Assembly (NCBI GenBank): GCA_016125285.1
Contig: WGMA01000028.1
Span: 1 to 64,000, forward strand
DNA length: 64,000 nucleotides
Direction of reading: 5' to 3'
Origin: Phycisphaera sp.
GTDB lineage: Bacteria > Planctomycetota > Phycisphaerae > Phycisphaerales > Zrk34
Below the pieces are notes generated by a model. That model was given only the letters and a program-made list of their open reading frames with translations, did no database searches and was not told the origin of the DNA. The first letter of the stretch is position 1, and each line of letters opens with the position of its first letter. A program made the translations under genes and the position numbers. Positions 25,746-34,200 of this stretch are shown here, piece after piece.

Positions 25746-25964
25746 TCAGGCGCGGCAGGTGGCCTTGCCGCCGCTGGTTCGGACCCGATACGTCTCGATG
25801 TGGCCGTCGACGGTCAGCTTGACCGTGACCGTGTCGTAGTTGCTGGCGTAGGCGTCGAAGACTTCGAACCAGCCTTTGGCGAACCAGATCACGTCGCCGG
25901 GTTTGAGGTCATGCCAGTCGCGTTGGATGGTGCTCTCGTCGTTGTTTCGTGGGGCGTTCCGCAT
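25746..25964 (-). CDS. Small beta-rich phage protein, 72 aa
   Basis: First gene of the minus-strand block, with AAGGAGATACGCC before the ATG at 25964. The sequence WHDLKPGDVIWFAKGWFEVFDAYASNYDTVTVKLTVDGHIETYRV predicts a small SH3-like beta barrel. No family is recognised. Upstream, at 26025-26042 on this strand, GGTTAATTGCCTTGATG loosely resembles the two-block phage motif. Confidence 0.6.
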   Translation of the reverse strand: MRNAPRNNDESTIQRDWHDLKPGDVIWFAKGWFEVFDAYASNYDTVTVKLTVDGHIETYRVRTSGGKATCRA

Positions 25965-26094
25965 GGCGTATCTCCTTGTTGCGGTTTGCGTTACACACAC
26001 ATTGAGCCAGCATTCCGCCAGGACATCAAGGCAATTAACCGCCTGTGGTGAAAGAACTTACAGAATCTTCCAAGCTCGCACGGGGGCTAGAGAT

Positions 26095-26295
26095 ATGACC
26101 GCCGAAACACCGAAAATCACGGCCCTGACGCCTGCCCAGGCGGCGAAAATCCTCGCCACCGCAGGCAGTCGCCGCATTACCGAGGCGATGGTCCGCGCCG
26201 ACATCGAGGCCGGTGCGCCGACCAACGCCGACGGCACGGTGAACTTGATGCACTACACCGCCTGGCTGGTGCGGGAGGCGGCACATGGCGATTGA
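26095..26295 (+). CDS. Small HTH-like protein, possible small terminase
   Basis: A 66-residue protein directly before the large terminase and overlapping it by 11 bases. Its second half (ITEAMVRADIEAGAPTNADGTVNLMHYTAWLVREA) resembles the first 60 residues of TerL itself (ISERQLRRHRNRAGYRIG ... YVDLLRYAAWLVWQR). Position and small helical DNA-binding character suggest TerS, but it is shorter than most TerS proteins. Confidence 0.55.
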   Translation: MTAETPKITALTPAQAAKILATAGSRRITEAMVRADIEAGAPTNADGTVNLMHYTAWLVREAAHGD

Positions 26296-28558
26296 CCCGC
26301 GCAAACTGCGCCCGTCGGTACTGACGCGAATGCTGAACTCCACGCCGCTGGGCGAGGTGATCAGCGAGCGCCAGCTGCGCCGTCACCGCAATCGCGCGGG
26401 CTACCGCATCGGCGACGAGAAGTACGTCGATCTGCTGCGTTACGCCGCGTGGCTGGTGTGGCAGCGCCACGACCCATCCGGGCGCGGACCGGACAAACAG
26501 CTCGCCGATTACGAGGCGTTGAAGGAAGCCGCTCGCGCTCGCAACGCAGAGTTGTCGGCCATTGGCCGGGACATCGGCGATATCCCCGAGGTGGTCGATC
26601 CACAACGCAAGGCGCGGGCGCGCGATGACTTTCGTTTCTTCTGCGAAACCTACTTCCCCGAAACCTTCAACCTGCCCTGGTCGGACGACCACCTGAAGGT
26701 GATCGCCAAGATCGAGACGGCGGTATTGCGCGGCGGGCTGTTCGCCATGGCCATGCCGCGCGGCAGCGGCAAGACCACGCTGGCCGAGACGGCTTGCATC
26801 TGGGCGATGCTCACCGGCGCGCGCGAGTTCGTCTGCCTGATCGGCTCCGACGCCGGGCACGCCCGCAACATGCTCGAGAGCATCAAGGTCGAGTTCGAGA
26901 CCAACGAGCACCTGCTGGAAGACTACCCCGAGGCGGTCTACCCGATCCACGCACTCGAGCGCATCCACAACCGCGCCAAAGGGCAACTCTGCAACGGCAA
27001 GCACACCCGCATCGTCTGGACGGCCGACGAGATCGTCCTGCCGACGACCCCCGGAAGTGACTCCTCCGGGGCTATCGTCCGAGTCGCAGGTATCGAGAGC
27101 CGGATTCGTGGTATGAAGTACAAGCGGGCTGACGGGCGTGCGCTGCGCCCCTCGCTCGTTGTGCTCGACGACCCGCAGACCGACGAATCGGCGCGGAGCG
27201 ATCAGCAGGTACGCTCCCGGATGGAAACGCTCAACGGCGCGATCCTAAACCTGGCCGGTCCTGGGCAGAAGATCAGCGGCATCATGCCCTGCACAGTAAT
27301 CCGGCCCGGCGACATGGCGGATCAGATTCTCGACCGAGACAAGCACCCGGCCTGGCAAGGCCAGCGCACGAAGTTGATCTACGTCTTCCCTGACAACGAG
27401 AAGCTCTGGGACACCTACGCACAGATTCGATCCGACAGCTTCCGCAACGACGGCGATGGCCACGAGGCCACCGAGTTCTACGGCAAGCATCGCAAGGAGA
27501 TGGACGCGGGCGCGGTGATCGCCTGGCCGCAGCGCCACAACGAGGATGAACTGTCGGCCATCCAGCACGCGATGAACTTGCGTTTGCAGGATGAACGAGC
27601 GTTCTGGGCCGAGTATCAGAACGAACCGCTGCCCGAGGATGAAGGCGACGGCGATCAACTCTCCGCCGAGACCATCGCCGCCAAGACCAATGGCCATCCG
27701 CGCGGCAGCGTCCCCATCGGGGCCAGTCATCTGACCATGTTCATCGACGTGCAGGGCAAGATGCTCTTTCACACCGTGGTCGCGTGGGACGACGACTTCA
27801 CCGGTTACGTGCTCGATTATGGAACCTACCCCGATCAGCAGCGTTCATATTTCACGCTGCGGGAAGCGCAGAAGACACTTGCTCGAGCCGCTCCGGGCGC
27901 GGGGTTGGAAGGCTCGATCTACGCCGGGCTGGAGAAACTCACCGAGGATTACCTGTCTCGAAGGTGGCGGCGTGACGACGGGGCCGAGCTGCGCATCGAA
28001 CGCTGCCTGATCGACGCCAACTGGGGCCAATCCACCGACGTGGTGTATCAGTTCTGCCGTCAAAGCGCCCACGCCAGCCTGGTCATGCCCAGTCACGGGC
28101 GCTACGTCGGCGCTTCGAGCATCCCGTTCAGCGAATACAAGCGGAAGCGCGGCGAGCGCGTCGGCCACCACTGGCGCATCCCGAATGTGCAGGGACGCCG
28201 CCAGGTGCGCCACGTGTTGATCGACACCAACTACTGGAAGAGCTTCATTCACGCCCGCCTGTCGGTGGCGATGGGCGATCCGGGCTGTTTGTCGCTGTTC
28301 GGCCGCAAGCCCGCCGAACATCAGCTCATCGCCGAGCACATCACCGCCGAGTACCGCGTGCGAACCGAAGCCCGGGGCCGAGTGGTGGATGAATGGAAGC
28401 TCCGAGCGGGCGGCCCGGACAACCACTGGTTCGATTGCCTGGTCGGCTGCGCGACGGCGGCGTCCATTCAGGGCGCGGTGTTGCCCGGCACCGAAGCCAA
28501 AGCGGCTGTTTCAAGGCAACGGCTTCGGTTGTCGGAGATTCAAAGGACCAGACGGTAG
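26285..28558 (+). CDS. Phage terminase large subunit
   Basis: The 757-residue product contains Walker A PRGSGKT (158-164) and Walker B LVVLDDPQTDE around residue 300. The C-terminal nuclease half includes TMFIDVQGKMLFHTVVAW and LIDANWG, consistent with acidic metal ligands. It packages phage DNA into the procapsid. The first 65 residues form an extra helical domain like the preceding 66-aa protein. It is longer than typical TerL (400-600 aa), similar to planctomycete and GpA-like forms. Confidence 0.88.
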   Translation: MAIDPRKLRPSVLTRMLNSTPLGEVISERQLRRHRNRAGYRIGDEKYVDLLRYAAWLVWQRHDPSGRGPDKQLADYEALKEAARARNAELSAIGRDIGDIPEVVDPQRKARARDDFRFFCETYFPETFNLPWSDDHLKVIAKIETAVLRGGLFAMAMPRGSGKTTLAETACIWAMLTGAREFVCLIGSDAGHARNMLESIKVEFETNEHLLEDYPEAVYPIHALERIHNRAKGQLCNGKHTRIVWTADEIVLPTTPGSDSSGAIVRVAGIESRIRGMKYKRADGRALRPSLVVLDDPQTDESARSDQQVRSRMETLNGAILNLAGPGQKISGIMPCTVIRPGDMADQILDRDKHPAWQGQRTKLIYVFPDNEKLWDTYAQIRSDSFRNDGDGHEATEFYGKHRKEMDAGAVIAWPQRHNEDELSAIQHAMNLRLQDERAFWAEYQNEPLPEDEGDGDQLSAETIAAKTNGHPRGSVPIGASHLTMFIDVQGKMLFHTVVAWDDDFTGYVLDYGTYPDQQRSYFTLREAQKTLARAAPGAGLEGSIYAGLEKLTEDYLSRRWRRDDGAELRIERCLIDANWGQSTDVVYQFCRQSAHASLVMPSHGRYVGASSIPFSEYKRKRGERVGHHWRIPNVQGRRQVRHVLIDTNYWKSFIHARLSVAMGDPGCLSLFGRKPAEHQLIAEHITAEYRVRTEARGRVVDEWKLRAGGPDNHWFDCLVGCATAASIQGAVLPGTEAKAAVSRQRLRLSEIQRTRR

Positions 28559-28750
28559 ATGGCTCAGGCAACCGACGAATCCTCGCCGCAGCAGAAGCGC
28601 GGGCTCGAATGCCCCAAGTGCGGCTGCGCTCACTTCCGCGTGCTCTACACACGCCGCGCGTTGGGCGGTCGATCGCTGCGTCGGCGTGAATGCCGCTACT
28701 GCGGGCGGCGCATCACGACGTATGAGACGAGCGCCGCGACAACTTCGTAG
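28559..28750 (+). CDS. Zinc-ribbon protein resembling the NrdR N-terminus, 63 aa
   Basis: The ATG follows the TerL stop directly. The product holds a four-Cys zinc ribbon, CPKCGC ... RRECRYCGRRITTYET, very like the N-terminal domain of NrdR but without the ATP-cone. Similar ribbons follow terminase genes in other phages. Its role is unknown. DNA or protein binding during packaging is an inference. Confidence 0.7.
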   Translation: MAQATDESSPQQKRGLECPKCGCAHFRVLYTRRALGGRSLRRRECRYCGRRITTYETSAATTS

Positions 28751-28810
28751 CCACGAGTCACACCTCAAGTTCTACATGCGGAACATTCTCCGCCTTCCAC
28801 AACTATCTCA

Positions 28811-28849
28811 CGCCCGTTTTTGTCTCGGCCGGGTAATTGACTAATGCCC
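28811..28849 (+). promoter_or_regulatory. Two-block motif, copy B (candidate phage late promoter)
   Basis: CGCCCGTTTT (28811-28820), 8 bases, then CCGGGTAATTGACT (28829-28842) followed by AATGCCCACCA, against TATGCCCCCCA in copy A. It stands in the only gap before the portal/head genes, 32 bases upstream of the next start. A late promoter for the whole structural operon is the simplest reading. Confidence 0.6.
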
Positions 28850-28880
28850 ACCACGCTTGGGTCGGCAGCAGGAGCGCCTT

Positions 28881-29087
28881 TTGGCTGAATCCCCAGACAA
28901 CCTCGACAACACCATCCGTGAGAACGCCGGCGGTCCCAAGAAGGCCAGCGGGGACAGCGGCGCTGTCGAGCAGCACGACCTGCAGGACCAGATCGAAGCC
29001 GACAAGTATCTGGAGTCGAAGAAGGCCAGCCGCGCGAAGGGACTCGGCATCAAGCTGGCCAAGATTTCGCCGGGAGGGACCGTCTGA
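28881..29087 (+). CDS. Small protein preceding the portal gene, 68 aa
   Basis: A TTG start at 28881 is preceded by AGGAG at seven bases. The hydrophilic product (NLDNTIRENAGGPKKASGDSG ... QIEADKYLESKKASRAKGLGIKLAKISPGG) has a helical Lys-rich C-terminus. It ends on the portal start (TGATG). The position between TerL and portal is where lambda W-like joining proteins lie, but no homology is evident. Confidence 0.6.
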   Translation: MAESPDNLDNTIRENAGGPKKASGDSGAVEQHDLQDQIEADKYLESKKASRAKGLGIKLAKISPGGTV

Positions 29088-30559
29088 TGTGGCCGTTCCG
29101 CAACAGGTCAAGGAAGACCCCACGGTCCCTCCCGGCTTCTCCGGTAGTGGTTCGGGCACGCTACGACGCGGCCCAGACCACGGCCGAGAACGCCCGGCAC
29201 TGGGCAATGGCCGATGCGCTGTCGGCCGACAGCGCCGCGTCGGCGGATGTTCGCAAGAAGCTGCGCGAGCGCGCCCGCTACGAGGTCGCCAACAACAGTT
29301 ATGCCAAGGGGATCGTGCTGACATTGGCCAACGACTGCATCGGCACCGGGCCGAGGCTGCAACTGTTGACGGCGGACACCACGATCAACAACCGCGTCGA
29401 GTCCGCATTCGCACGCTGGGCCAAGGCCGTCAACCTCGCCGCGAAACTCCGTGCGATGCGCATGGCGAAGGCGACTGACGGCGAAGTCTTCGCAGTCCTC
29501 ACCTTGAACCCCCGACACCCGCGCATCGACTCGCCGGTGATGCTGGATGTGCAACTCGTCGAGGCCGATCGTGTGGCGTCGCCGGTCGCATCGCTGCTTC
29601 CAAGCGTCGATGCAGTCGACGGCATCACGCTCGACCCATTCGGCAATCCGCAGACATACACGATCCTGCGCCAGCATCCGGGTGACCTCAGTGCATGGCG
29701 GAATCAGTTCGATGTCGTGCCCGCCGACTCGGTGATTCATTGGTTCCGAGTCGATCGCCCCGATCAGCATCGGGGCGTGCCGGAGATCACGCCGGCATTG
29801 CCGCTGTTCGCCCAGTTGCGGCGCTACACGCTGGCGGTGATCGCGGCGGCGGAGACAGCGGCCGACTTCGCTGCGGTGCTGTTCACCGACGCGCCGGCCA
29901 ATGGTGAGGCGCAAGCGCTGGAGCCGATGGACATCGTCGAACTCGAGAAGCGCATGGCGACGGTGCTCCCCGACGGTTGGAAACTCGGGCAGATCGAAGC
30001 CCAGCAGCCGGCGACAGGTTACGGCGAGTTCAAGCGCGAGATTCTCAACGAGATCGCACGCTGCCTGAACCTGCCATTCAACGTCGCCGCCGGCAACAGC
30101 GCCGGCTACAACTACGCCTCCGGTCGCCTGGATCACCAGACCTACTTCAAGTCGATCCGAGTCGAGCAGGCGCATTTGGCCGAGGCCGTGCTCGACCGCA
30201 TCTTCGCGGCGTGGCTTGAGGAGGCGATGCTCCTCCCGGAGTTCGCATTCCTGCGCAGTGCTGGCGATGTCGTCCCGCGCATCCGGGGGCAATGGTTCTT
30301 CGACGGGACTGAGCACGTCGATCCGGCCAAGGAAGCCAACGCACAAGCGACGCGCCTTACGAGCAACACCACGACGCTCGCCGCCGAGTACGCCCGCCAA
30401 GGCAAAGACTGGGAGGTCGAACTGCGCCAGCGCGCCAAGGAACGGCAACTGATGCGCGAACTCGGTCTCGACGCGGCCGACACACCACCCACTTCACCCG
30501 ACGACGATGAGGAGTCCGACACGGATGTCGATCCCGCAGACACAAGACAAGCAGCCTGA
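29087..30559 (+). CDS. Phage portal protein, lambda family
   Basis: The 490-residue product matches the lambda-type portal family: ARYDAAQTTAENARHWAMADALSADSAASADVRKKLRERARYEVANNSYAKGIVLTLANDCIGTGPRLQL at the N-terminus and the conserved core FKREILNEIARCLNLPFNVAAGNSAGYNYASGRLDHQTYFKSI. It forms the dodecameric ring at the capsid vertex through which DNA passes. The C-terminus is acidic. It overlaps the following gene by 35 bases. Confidence 0.9.
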   Translation: MWPFRNRSRKTPRSLPASPVVVRARYDAAQTTAENARHWAMADALSADSAASADVRKKLRERARYEVANNSYAKGIVLTLANDCIGTGPRLQLLTADTTINNRVESAFARWAKAVNLAAKLRAMRMAKATDGEVFAVLTLNPRHPRIDSPVMLDVQLVEADRVASPVASLLPSVDAVDGITLDPFGNPQTYTILRQHPGDLSAWRNQFDVVPADSVIHWFRVDRPDQHRGVPEITPALPLFAQLRRYTLAVIAAAETAADFAAVLFTDAPANGEAQALEPMDIVELEKRMATVLPDGWKLGQIEAQQPATGYGEFKREILNEIARCLNLPFNVAAGNSAGYNYASGRLDHQTYFKSIRVEQAHLAEAVLDRIFAAWLEEAMLLPEFAFLRSAGDVVPRIRGQWFFDGTEHVDPAKEANAQATRLTSNTTTLAAEYARQGKDWEVELRQRAKERQLMRELGLDAADTPPTSPDDDEESDTDVDPADTRQAA

Positions 30560-32609
30560 CTACCTGACCTTCCGGTGCCCCCTGACCATCGAGGCGGCGG
30601 GCGACGCCGAGAAGAAGACTCCGGTCTTCCACATGGTCGCCTACACCGGCGGCGTGATGCGGATCGCCGGCTTCCCGCACCCGGTCGTGGTCGATCTCGA
30701 AGGCTTGGCCATTGATCGCCAGGACATCCCGGTTCGCCTTGACCACAACCCGCGCCAGGGAGTTGGGCATACCCAGCGCGTCGCGATCGAGAACGGAACC
30801 GTCGTCGCCGAGGGCCTGATCAGCCGCGACACCTCTTGGGCGCGTGACGTTTCCAAGTCCGCGACCAACGGCTTTCCCTGGCAGGCAAGCATCGGCGCTG
30901 CGGTCATCGACGCCGAGTTTGTACCCAACGGTCAGCAGGTGACCGTCAACGGCAGAACGTTCAACGGCCCGCTGCACGTGGTGCGCCGAGCCATCCTCAA
31001 GGAAATCTCGTTCGTCGACAGCGGCGCGGACACGAACACCAGCGCACGCATCGCCGCCACCAGCAAGGAGCAACAGTCCATGGAAGACACCGCCCCCGAC
31101 ACCGCCACGAAGGACACGGACGTCCAGACCACGACCGCAACCACGATTCCGGACAATGTCGACGCGCCCGACGGCAACACCTCCACCACCGAGCCGAAAG
31201 CGCCGGCGAACACCGCCCCCAATTCGAATGCGACACCAGCCGACGCGCCCGCGACGCCGACCACGCTCGCCGCGTCGACGGCGGATGCCGGTGGTGACGC
31301 GGTGGCGCAGATGCGGCAGCGCATCGCGGCCGAGACCCGCCGCGTCGAGGCGATCCACAAGATCTGCGATGGGAAGTTTCCGGGGGTCGAGGCCAAGGCC
31401 ATCGAGGAGGGCTGGGACGTGACCAAGACCGAACTGCACATCCTGCGCGCCTCGCGCCCGCAGGTGCCCGCTGGCGCGTCGTCTCGGCCGCGCAACACGA
31501 GCCCGCAGATGTTCGAGGCGGTGGCGTTGATGGCGTCGGGTCTGCCCAACTCGCGCATCGAGGCGCTGTACGACGAGCCTGTGCTCGAAGCCGCCGACAA
31601 GCTGCGCGGTGTGGGCATCCAGGAGTTCTGCGAGCTGGCGTACGGCCAGCAGCTGCCTCGCTTCCGGCGCGACGCGACCGGCTGGCTGCAGGCGGCCTTC
31701 AGCACCGCGTCGCTGCCGGGCATCCTTTCCAACATCGCCAACAAGATGTTGCTGGAGGGGTACAACTACATTGAGGACGCCTGGCGTCGGGTCGCGAAGA
31801 TCGCCAGCGTCAACGACTTCAAGGAGCACAGCCGCTACCGCATGACCGGCGCGTTCAAGTTCGAGCAGGTCAGCGCGGACGGCGAGCTGAAGCACGGCAA
31901 ACTCGACGAGCAGAAGTTCGGTCAGAAGGCCGACACGCACGGGATCATGTTCGCGCTGACGCGCCAGATGATCATCAACGATGACATGGGCGCGTTCACC
32001 GACATCCCGCGCCAGATCGGCATGGGCGCAGCCGAGTCGATCGCCGATGCGGTGTGGGGACTGTGGCTCAAGAACCCCGTGCAGTCCGACGGCAAGACGT
32101 TCTTCCATGCCGACCATGGCAACTACGCCGACGGTGCGGACACGGCGCTGAGCGTTGACGGTCTGACCGACGCCGAGGTGCTGTTCGGCGAGCAGACCAA
32201 GCCCAACGGCCGACCGCTGGGCATCCCGGCCAGCGTCCTGCTGGTACCCACGGCGCTGAAGGTGCCGGCGGCTCAGCTGATGAACTCGATGCAGCTGAAC
32301 GAGACGACCACGGCGAACAAGCCCAAGCCCGTGAACAACCCGCACGTGGGCAAGTTCGATGTCGTCTCCAGCGTGTACCTGTCCAACGCCAGCTTCACCG
32401 GCTCGTCGGGCAAGGCGTGGTATCTGCTGGCCGACCCCAACCGCCTGCCGGCCATCGAGATCGCCTTCCTCAACGGCGTGGACCGGCCGACCGTCGAGAA
32501 GACCGACGCGGACTTCAACACGCTGGGCGTGCAGTTCCGCGGATACATCGACTTCGGCGTCCGCGAGCAGGACCACCGTGGGGCTTTGAAGATGAAGGGT
32601 GAGGCGTAA
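30525..32609 (+). CDS. Prohead protease fused to Mu gpT-like major capsid protein
   Basis: Residues 1-185 are a S78-like prohead protease (VRLDHNPRQGVGHT with the catalytic His, FPWQASIGA with the catalytic Ser, then VRRAILKEISFVDSGADT). A Thr/Ala/Pro-rich linker (186-265) leads to a helical scaffold-like segment and, from about residue 395, a Mu gpT-like capsid domain (NIANKMLLEGYNYIEDAWRRVAKIASVNDFKEHSRYRMTG ... FFHADHGNYADG). An internal ATG at 31080 behind AAGGAG (31065-31070) could give a 509-residue scaffold-capsid product. The start at 30525 has GAGGAGTCC upstream. Confidence 0.85.
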   Translation: MSIPQTQDKQPDYLTFRCPLTIEAAGDAEKKTPVFHMVAYTGGVMRIAGFPHPVVVDLEGLAIDRQDIPVRLDHNPRQGVGHTQRVAIENGTVVAEGLISRDTSWARDVSKSATNGFPWQASIGAAVIDAEFVPNGQQVTVNGRTFNGPLHVVRRAILKEISFVDSGADTNTSARIAATSKEQQSMEDTAPDTATKDTDVQTTTATTIPDNVDAPDGNTSTTEPKAPANTAPNSNATPADAPATPTTLAASTADAGGDAVAQMRQRIAAETRRVEAIHKICDGKFPGVEAKAIEEGWDVTKTELHILRASRPQVPAGASSRPRNTSPQMFEAVALMASGLPNSRIEALYDEPVLEAADKLRGVGIQEFCELAYGQQLPRFRRDATGWLQAAFSTASLPGILSNIANKMLLEGYNYIEDAWRRVAKIASVNDFKEHSRYRMTGAFKFEQVSADGELKHGKLDEQKFGQKADTHGIMFALTRQMIINDDMGAFTDIPRQIGMGAAESIADAVWGLWLKNPVQSDGKTFFHADHGNYADGADTALSVDGLTDAEVLFGEQTKPNGRPLGIPASVLLVPTALKVPAAQLMNSMQLNETTTANKPKPVNNPHVGKFDVVSSVYLSNASFTGSSGKAWYLLADPNRLPAIEIAFLNGVDRPTVEKTDADFNTLGVQFRGYIDFGVREQDHRGALKMKGEA

Positions 32610-32670
32610 GCCAGCATCTCGCGCCCTTTGTCGCACCTGATCTACTCAAGCATTCAAGGAGCAACGACTC

Positions 32671-33018
32671 ATGACGGCACGATTCATTCATGACGGCGAC
32701 GCGATCGATTACACCCCCACGGCCGACGTGGCCGCCGGCGACGTGGTGGTCCAGGACGACCTGATCGGCGTGGCGAAACTCGACATCCCGGCCGACACGC
32801 TCGGCGCGCTGCACGTGACCGGCGTGTTCGACTTCCCCAAGGCGACCGGCAGCGGCCAGTCGATTCCCGCCGGCGTGAAGGTGTACTGGGACGAGGTCGC
32901 CAAGCAGGCGTTCGCTGCCGGCGGCGGCTCAAGCTCCGGCGGCGAAAAGCTGCTCGGCAAGTCGGTTCTCGCTGCCGGCGAGGACGACGAGTTGGTGCGC
33001 GTGCGCCTGACACAGTGA
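32671..33018 (+). CDS. DUF2190-like capsid decoration protein
   Basis: The 115-residue product (FIHDGDAIDYTPTADVAAGDVVVQDDLIGVAKLDIPADTLGALHVTGVFDFPKATG) matches the DUF2190 pattern of capsid cement or head-fibre proteins encoded directly after capsid genes. AAGGAGCAACGACTC precedes the ATG. A Gly/Ser-rich loop near residue 85 is probably flexible. Confidence 0.8.
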   Translation: MTARFIHDGDAIDYTPTADVAAGDVVVQDDLIGVAKLDIPADTLGALHVTGVFDFPKATGSGQSIPAGVKVYWDEVAKQAFAAGGGSSSGGEKLLGKSVLAAGEDDELVRVRLTQ

Positions 33019-33257
33019 CCCCCGGCCCCCGGACCCGCATGTGCCCCCTCTGCTGCCATCACGCCCCCGGAACGCACCTCGTCTGGTGGCGTAACGATCG
33101 CGAGCGCCGGCGTTGCGACCGGTGCGGCTACGAATGGGAACGACAGTCATGGCCGACAACATGCTCGAACGCGGATCGGATTGGCTCGAAGGCATGCGCA
33201 CCACGCACATGTCCAGCCCCGTCGAGTACCGCAGGCCGCCAGCGACCGAGCCAATGA
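33015..33257 (+). CDS. Small zinc-ribbon protein overlapping its neighbours
   Basis: A GTG at 33015 overlaps the previous stop (GTGA), and an ATG lies at 33039. The segment CPLCCHHAPGTHLVWWRNDRERRRCDRCGYEWER is a plausible zinc ribbon. After residue 45 the frame runs inside the next gene, and its composition no longer looks coding. It could be a genuine short protein with an overlapping tail or a chance ribbon. Confidence 0.45.
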   Translation: MTPGPRTRMCPLCCHHAPGTHLVWWRNDRERRRCDRCGYEWERQSWPTTCSNADRIGSKACAPRTCPAPSSTAGRQRPSQ

Positions 33258-33517
33258 CGGTCAACGCCACGTTCGGCCGCACTGACATCGAGATCGCGGA
33301 CGAAGGGGGGACCACGATCGAGTCGCACGTGTGGGACTTCCTGATCCTCGCCGAAGAACTGACCGTCGGCGAGCCGGAACCGGGTGACGTGATTGGGGCC
33401 AACGGACGGCAGTACGAGGTGATGGCGCTCGGCGACGACATCAAGGGCTGGCGATGGAGCGATCCGTACCGGCAGACCTACCGGATTCACACCAAGGACA
33501 TCGGAGCGGCGACGTGA
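33149..33517 (+). CDS. Phage head-tail joining-like protein, 122 aa
   Basis: The product begins MADNMLERGSDWLEGMR and continues with beta-rich sequence (VNATFGRTDIEIADEGGTTIESHVWDFLILAEEL ... PGDVIGANGRQYEVMALG), a common layout of head-closure proteins (lambda FII/HK97 gp7-like fold). It follows the capsid genes in the usual place. The assignment rests on position and predicted fold. Confidence 0.65.
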   Translation: MADNMLERGSDWLEGMRTTHMSSPVEYRRPPATEPMTVNATFGRTDIEIADEGGTTIESHVWDFLILAEELTVGEPEPGDVIGANGRQYEVMALGDDIKGWRWSDPYRQTYRIHTKDIGAAT

Positions 33518-33738
33518 GTGATACGACGATCGACACAACGCAGAAGCAACTCGAAGCGATCAATCGCAAGCTCGATCGCCTCGACGAAGCGATCCGTGGG
33601 AACGGAAAGCCCGGCATCCTGATCCGCCTCGATCGGTTGGAGCAGGACGCCAAGCGACAGAGCAAGCTGATCTGGCTGATCGTCGGTGCGCTGCTCACCG
33701 GACTGTCGTCGGCCCTCGTGGTCTGGATTGGAGGTTGA
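33514..33738 (+). CDS. Coiled-coil membrane protein, XhlA/holin-like
   Basis: A GTG start overlaps the previous stop (GTGA). The 74-residue product has an N-terminal coiled coil (KQLEAINRKLDRLDEAIRG ... IRLDRLEQDAKRQSK) and one C-terminal membrane helix (LIWLIVGALLTGLSSALVVWIGG). This is the layout of XhlA/hemolysin-type proteins that act with holins. Its place among head-tail genes is unusual for lysis genes. Confidence 0.6.
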   Translation: MSDTTIDTTQKQLEAINRKLDRLDEAIRGNGKPGILIRLDRLEQDAKRQSKLIWLIVGALLTGLSSALVVWIGG

Positions 33739-33741
33739 CGC

Positions 33742-34179
33742 ATGAGCCTGGTCATTGACATCGCCGACGCCGTCGCCACGGAATTGAACAACGCCGCGCC
33801 GGGCACGTTCAGCCAAGCGTTCACCGCCGAGCGTCAGGTCCTGCCCATCTTCGAGCTGGCCGACCTAGCGGAACTGAAGGTAACCGTCGTGCCACGGTCG
33901 GTGCAGATCACCGGCAGCACGCGCGCCGCCAGCCAGTATGAGATCGCCATCGATGTCGGTGTGCAGAAGCGCATCGGCAAACAGGTGGACGACGACGTCG
34001 AAACGCTGAGCACGCTGGTTGACGAGATCGGCGACTACCTGCGGCGACGCCAACTCAGCCAGGCCACGTATGCGGCTTGGGTGTCGATCGACAACGAACC
34101 GGTCTACGCCCGCGAGCACTTGGCCGAGCAGCGTGTGTTCACCAGCGTCCTGACCGTGACCTACCGAGCGTTGAAATGA
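33742..34179 (+). CDS. Tail terminator / tail-completion-like protein, 145 aa
   Basis: The product (SLVIDIADAVATELNNAAPGTFSQAFTAER ... LKVTVVPRSVQITGSTRAASQYEIAIDVGVQKR ... DYLRRRQLSQATY) has the alternating helix and strand pattern of minor tail proteins of the lambda U/gpZ region. It starts 3 bases after the previous stop. Function is inferred from gene order. Confidence 0.65.
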   Translation: MSLVIDIADAVATELNNAAPGTFSQAFTAERQVLPIFELADLAELKVTVVPRSVQITGSTRAASQYEIAIDVGVQKRIGKQVDDDVETLSTLVDEIGDYLRRRQLSQATYAAWVSIDNEPVYAREHLAEQRVFTSVLTVTYRALK

Positions 34180-34200
34180 CCCCGTGCGGATGTGAACAGC

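Noticed and set aside
24216-26051. A 611-codon plus-strand frame
   Set aside because: It lies opposite five minus-strand genes with good ribosome binding sites and shows repetitive Val/Leu/Gly/Arg composition without any domain.
30357-32636. A 759-codon minus-strand frame
   Set aside because: It is antisense to the protease-capsid gene, whose product has clear phage domains.
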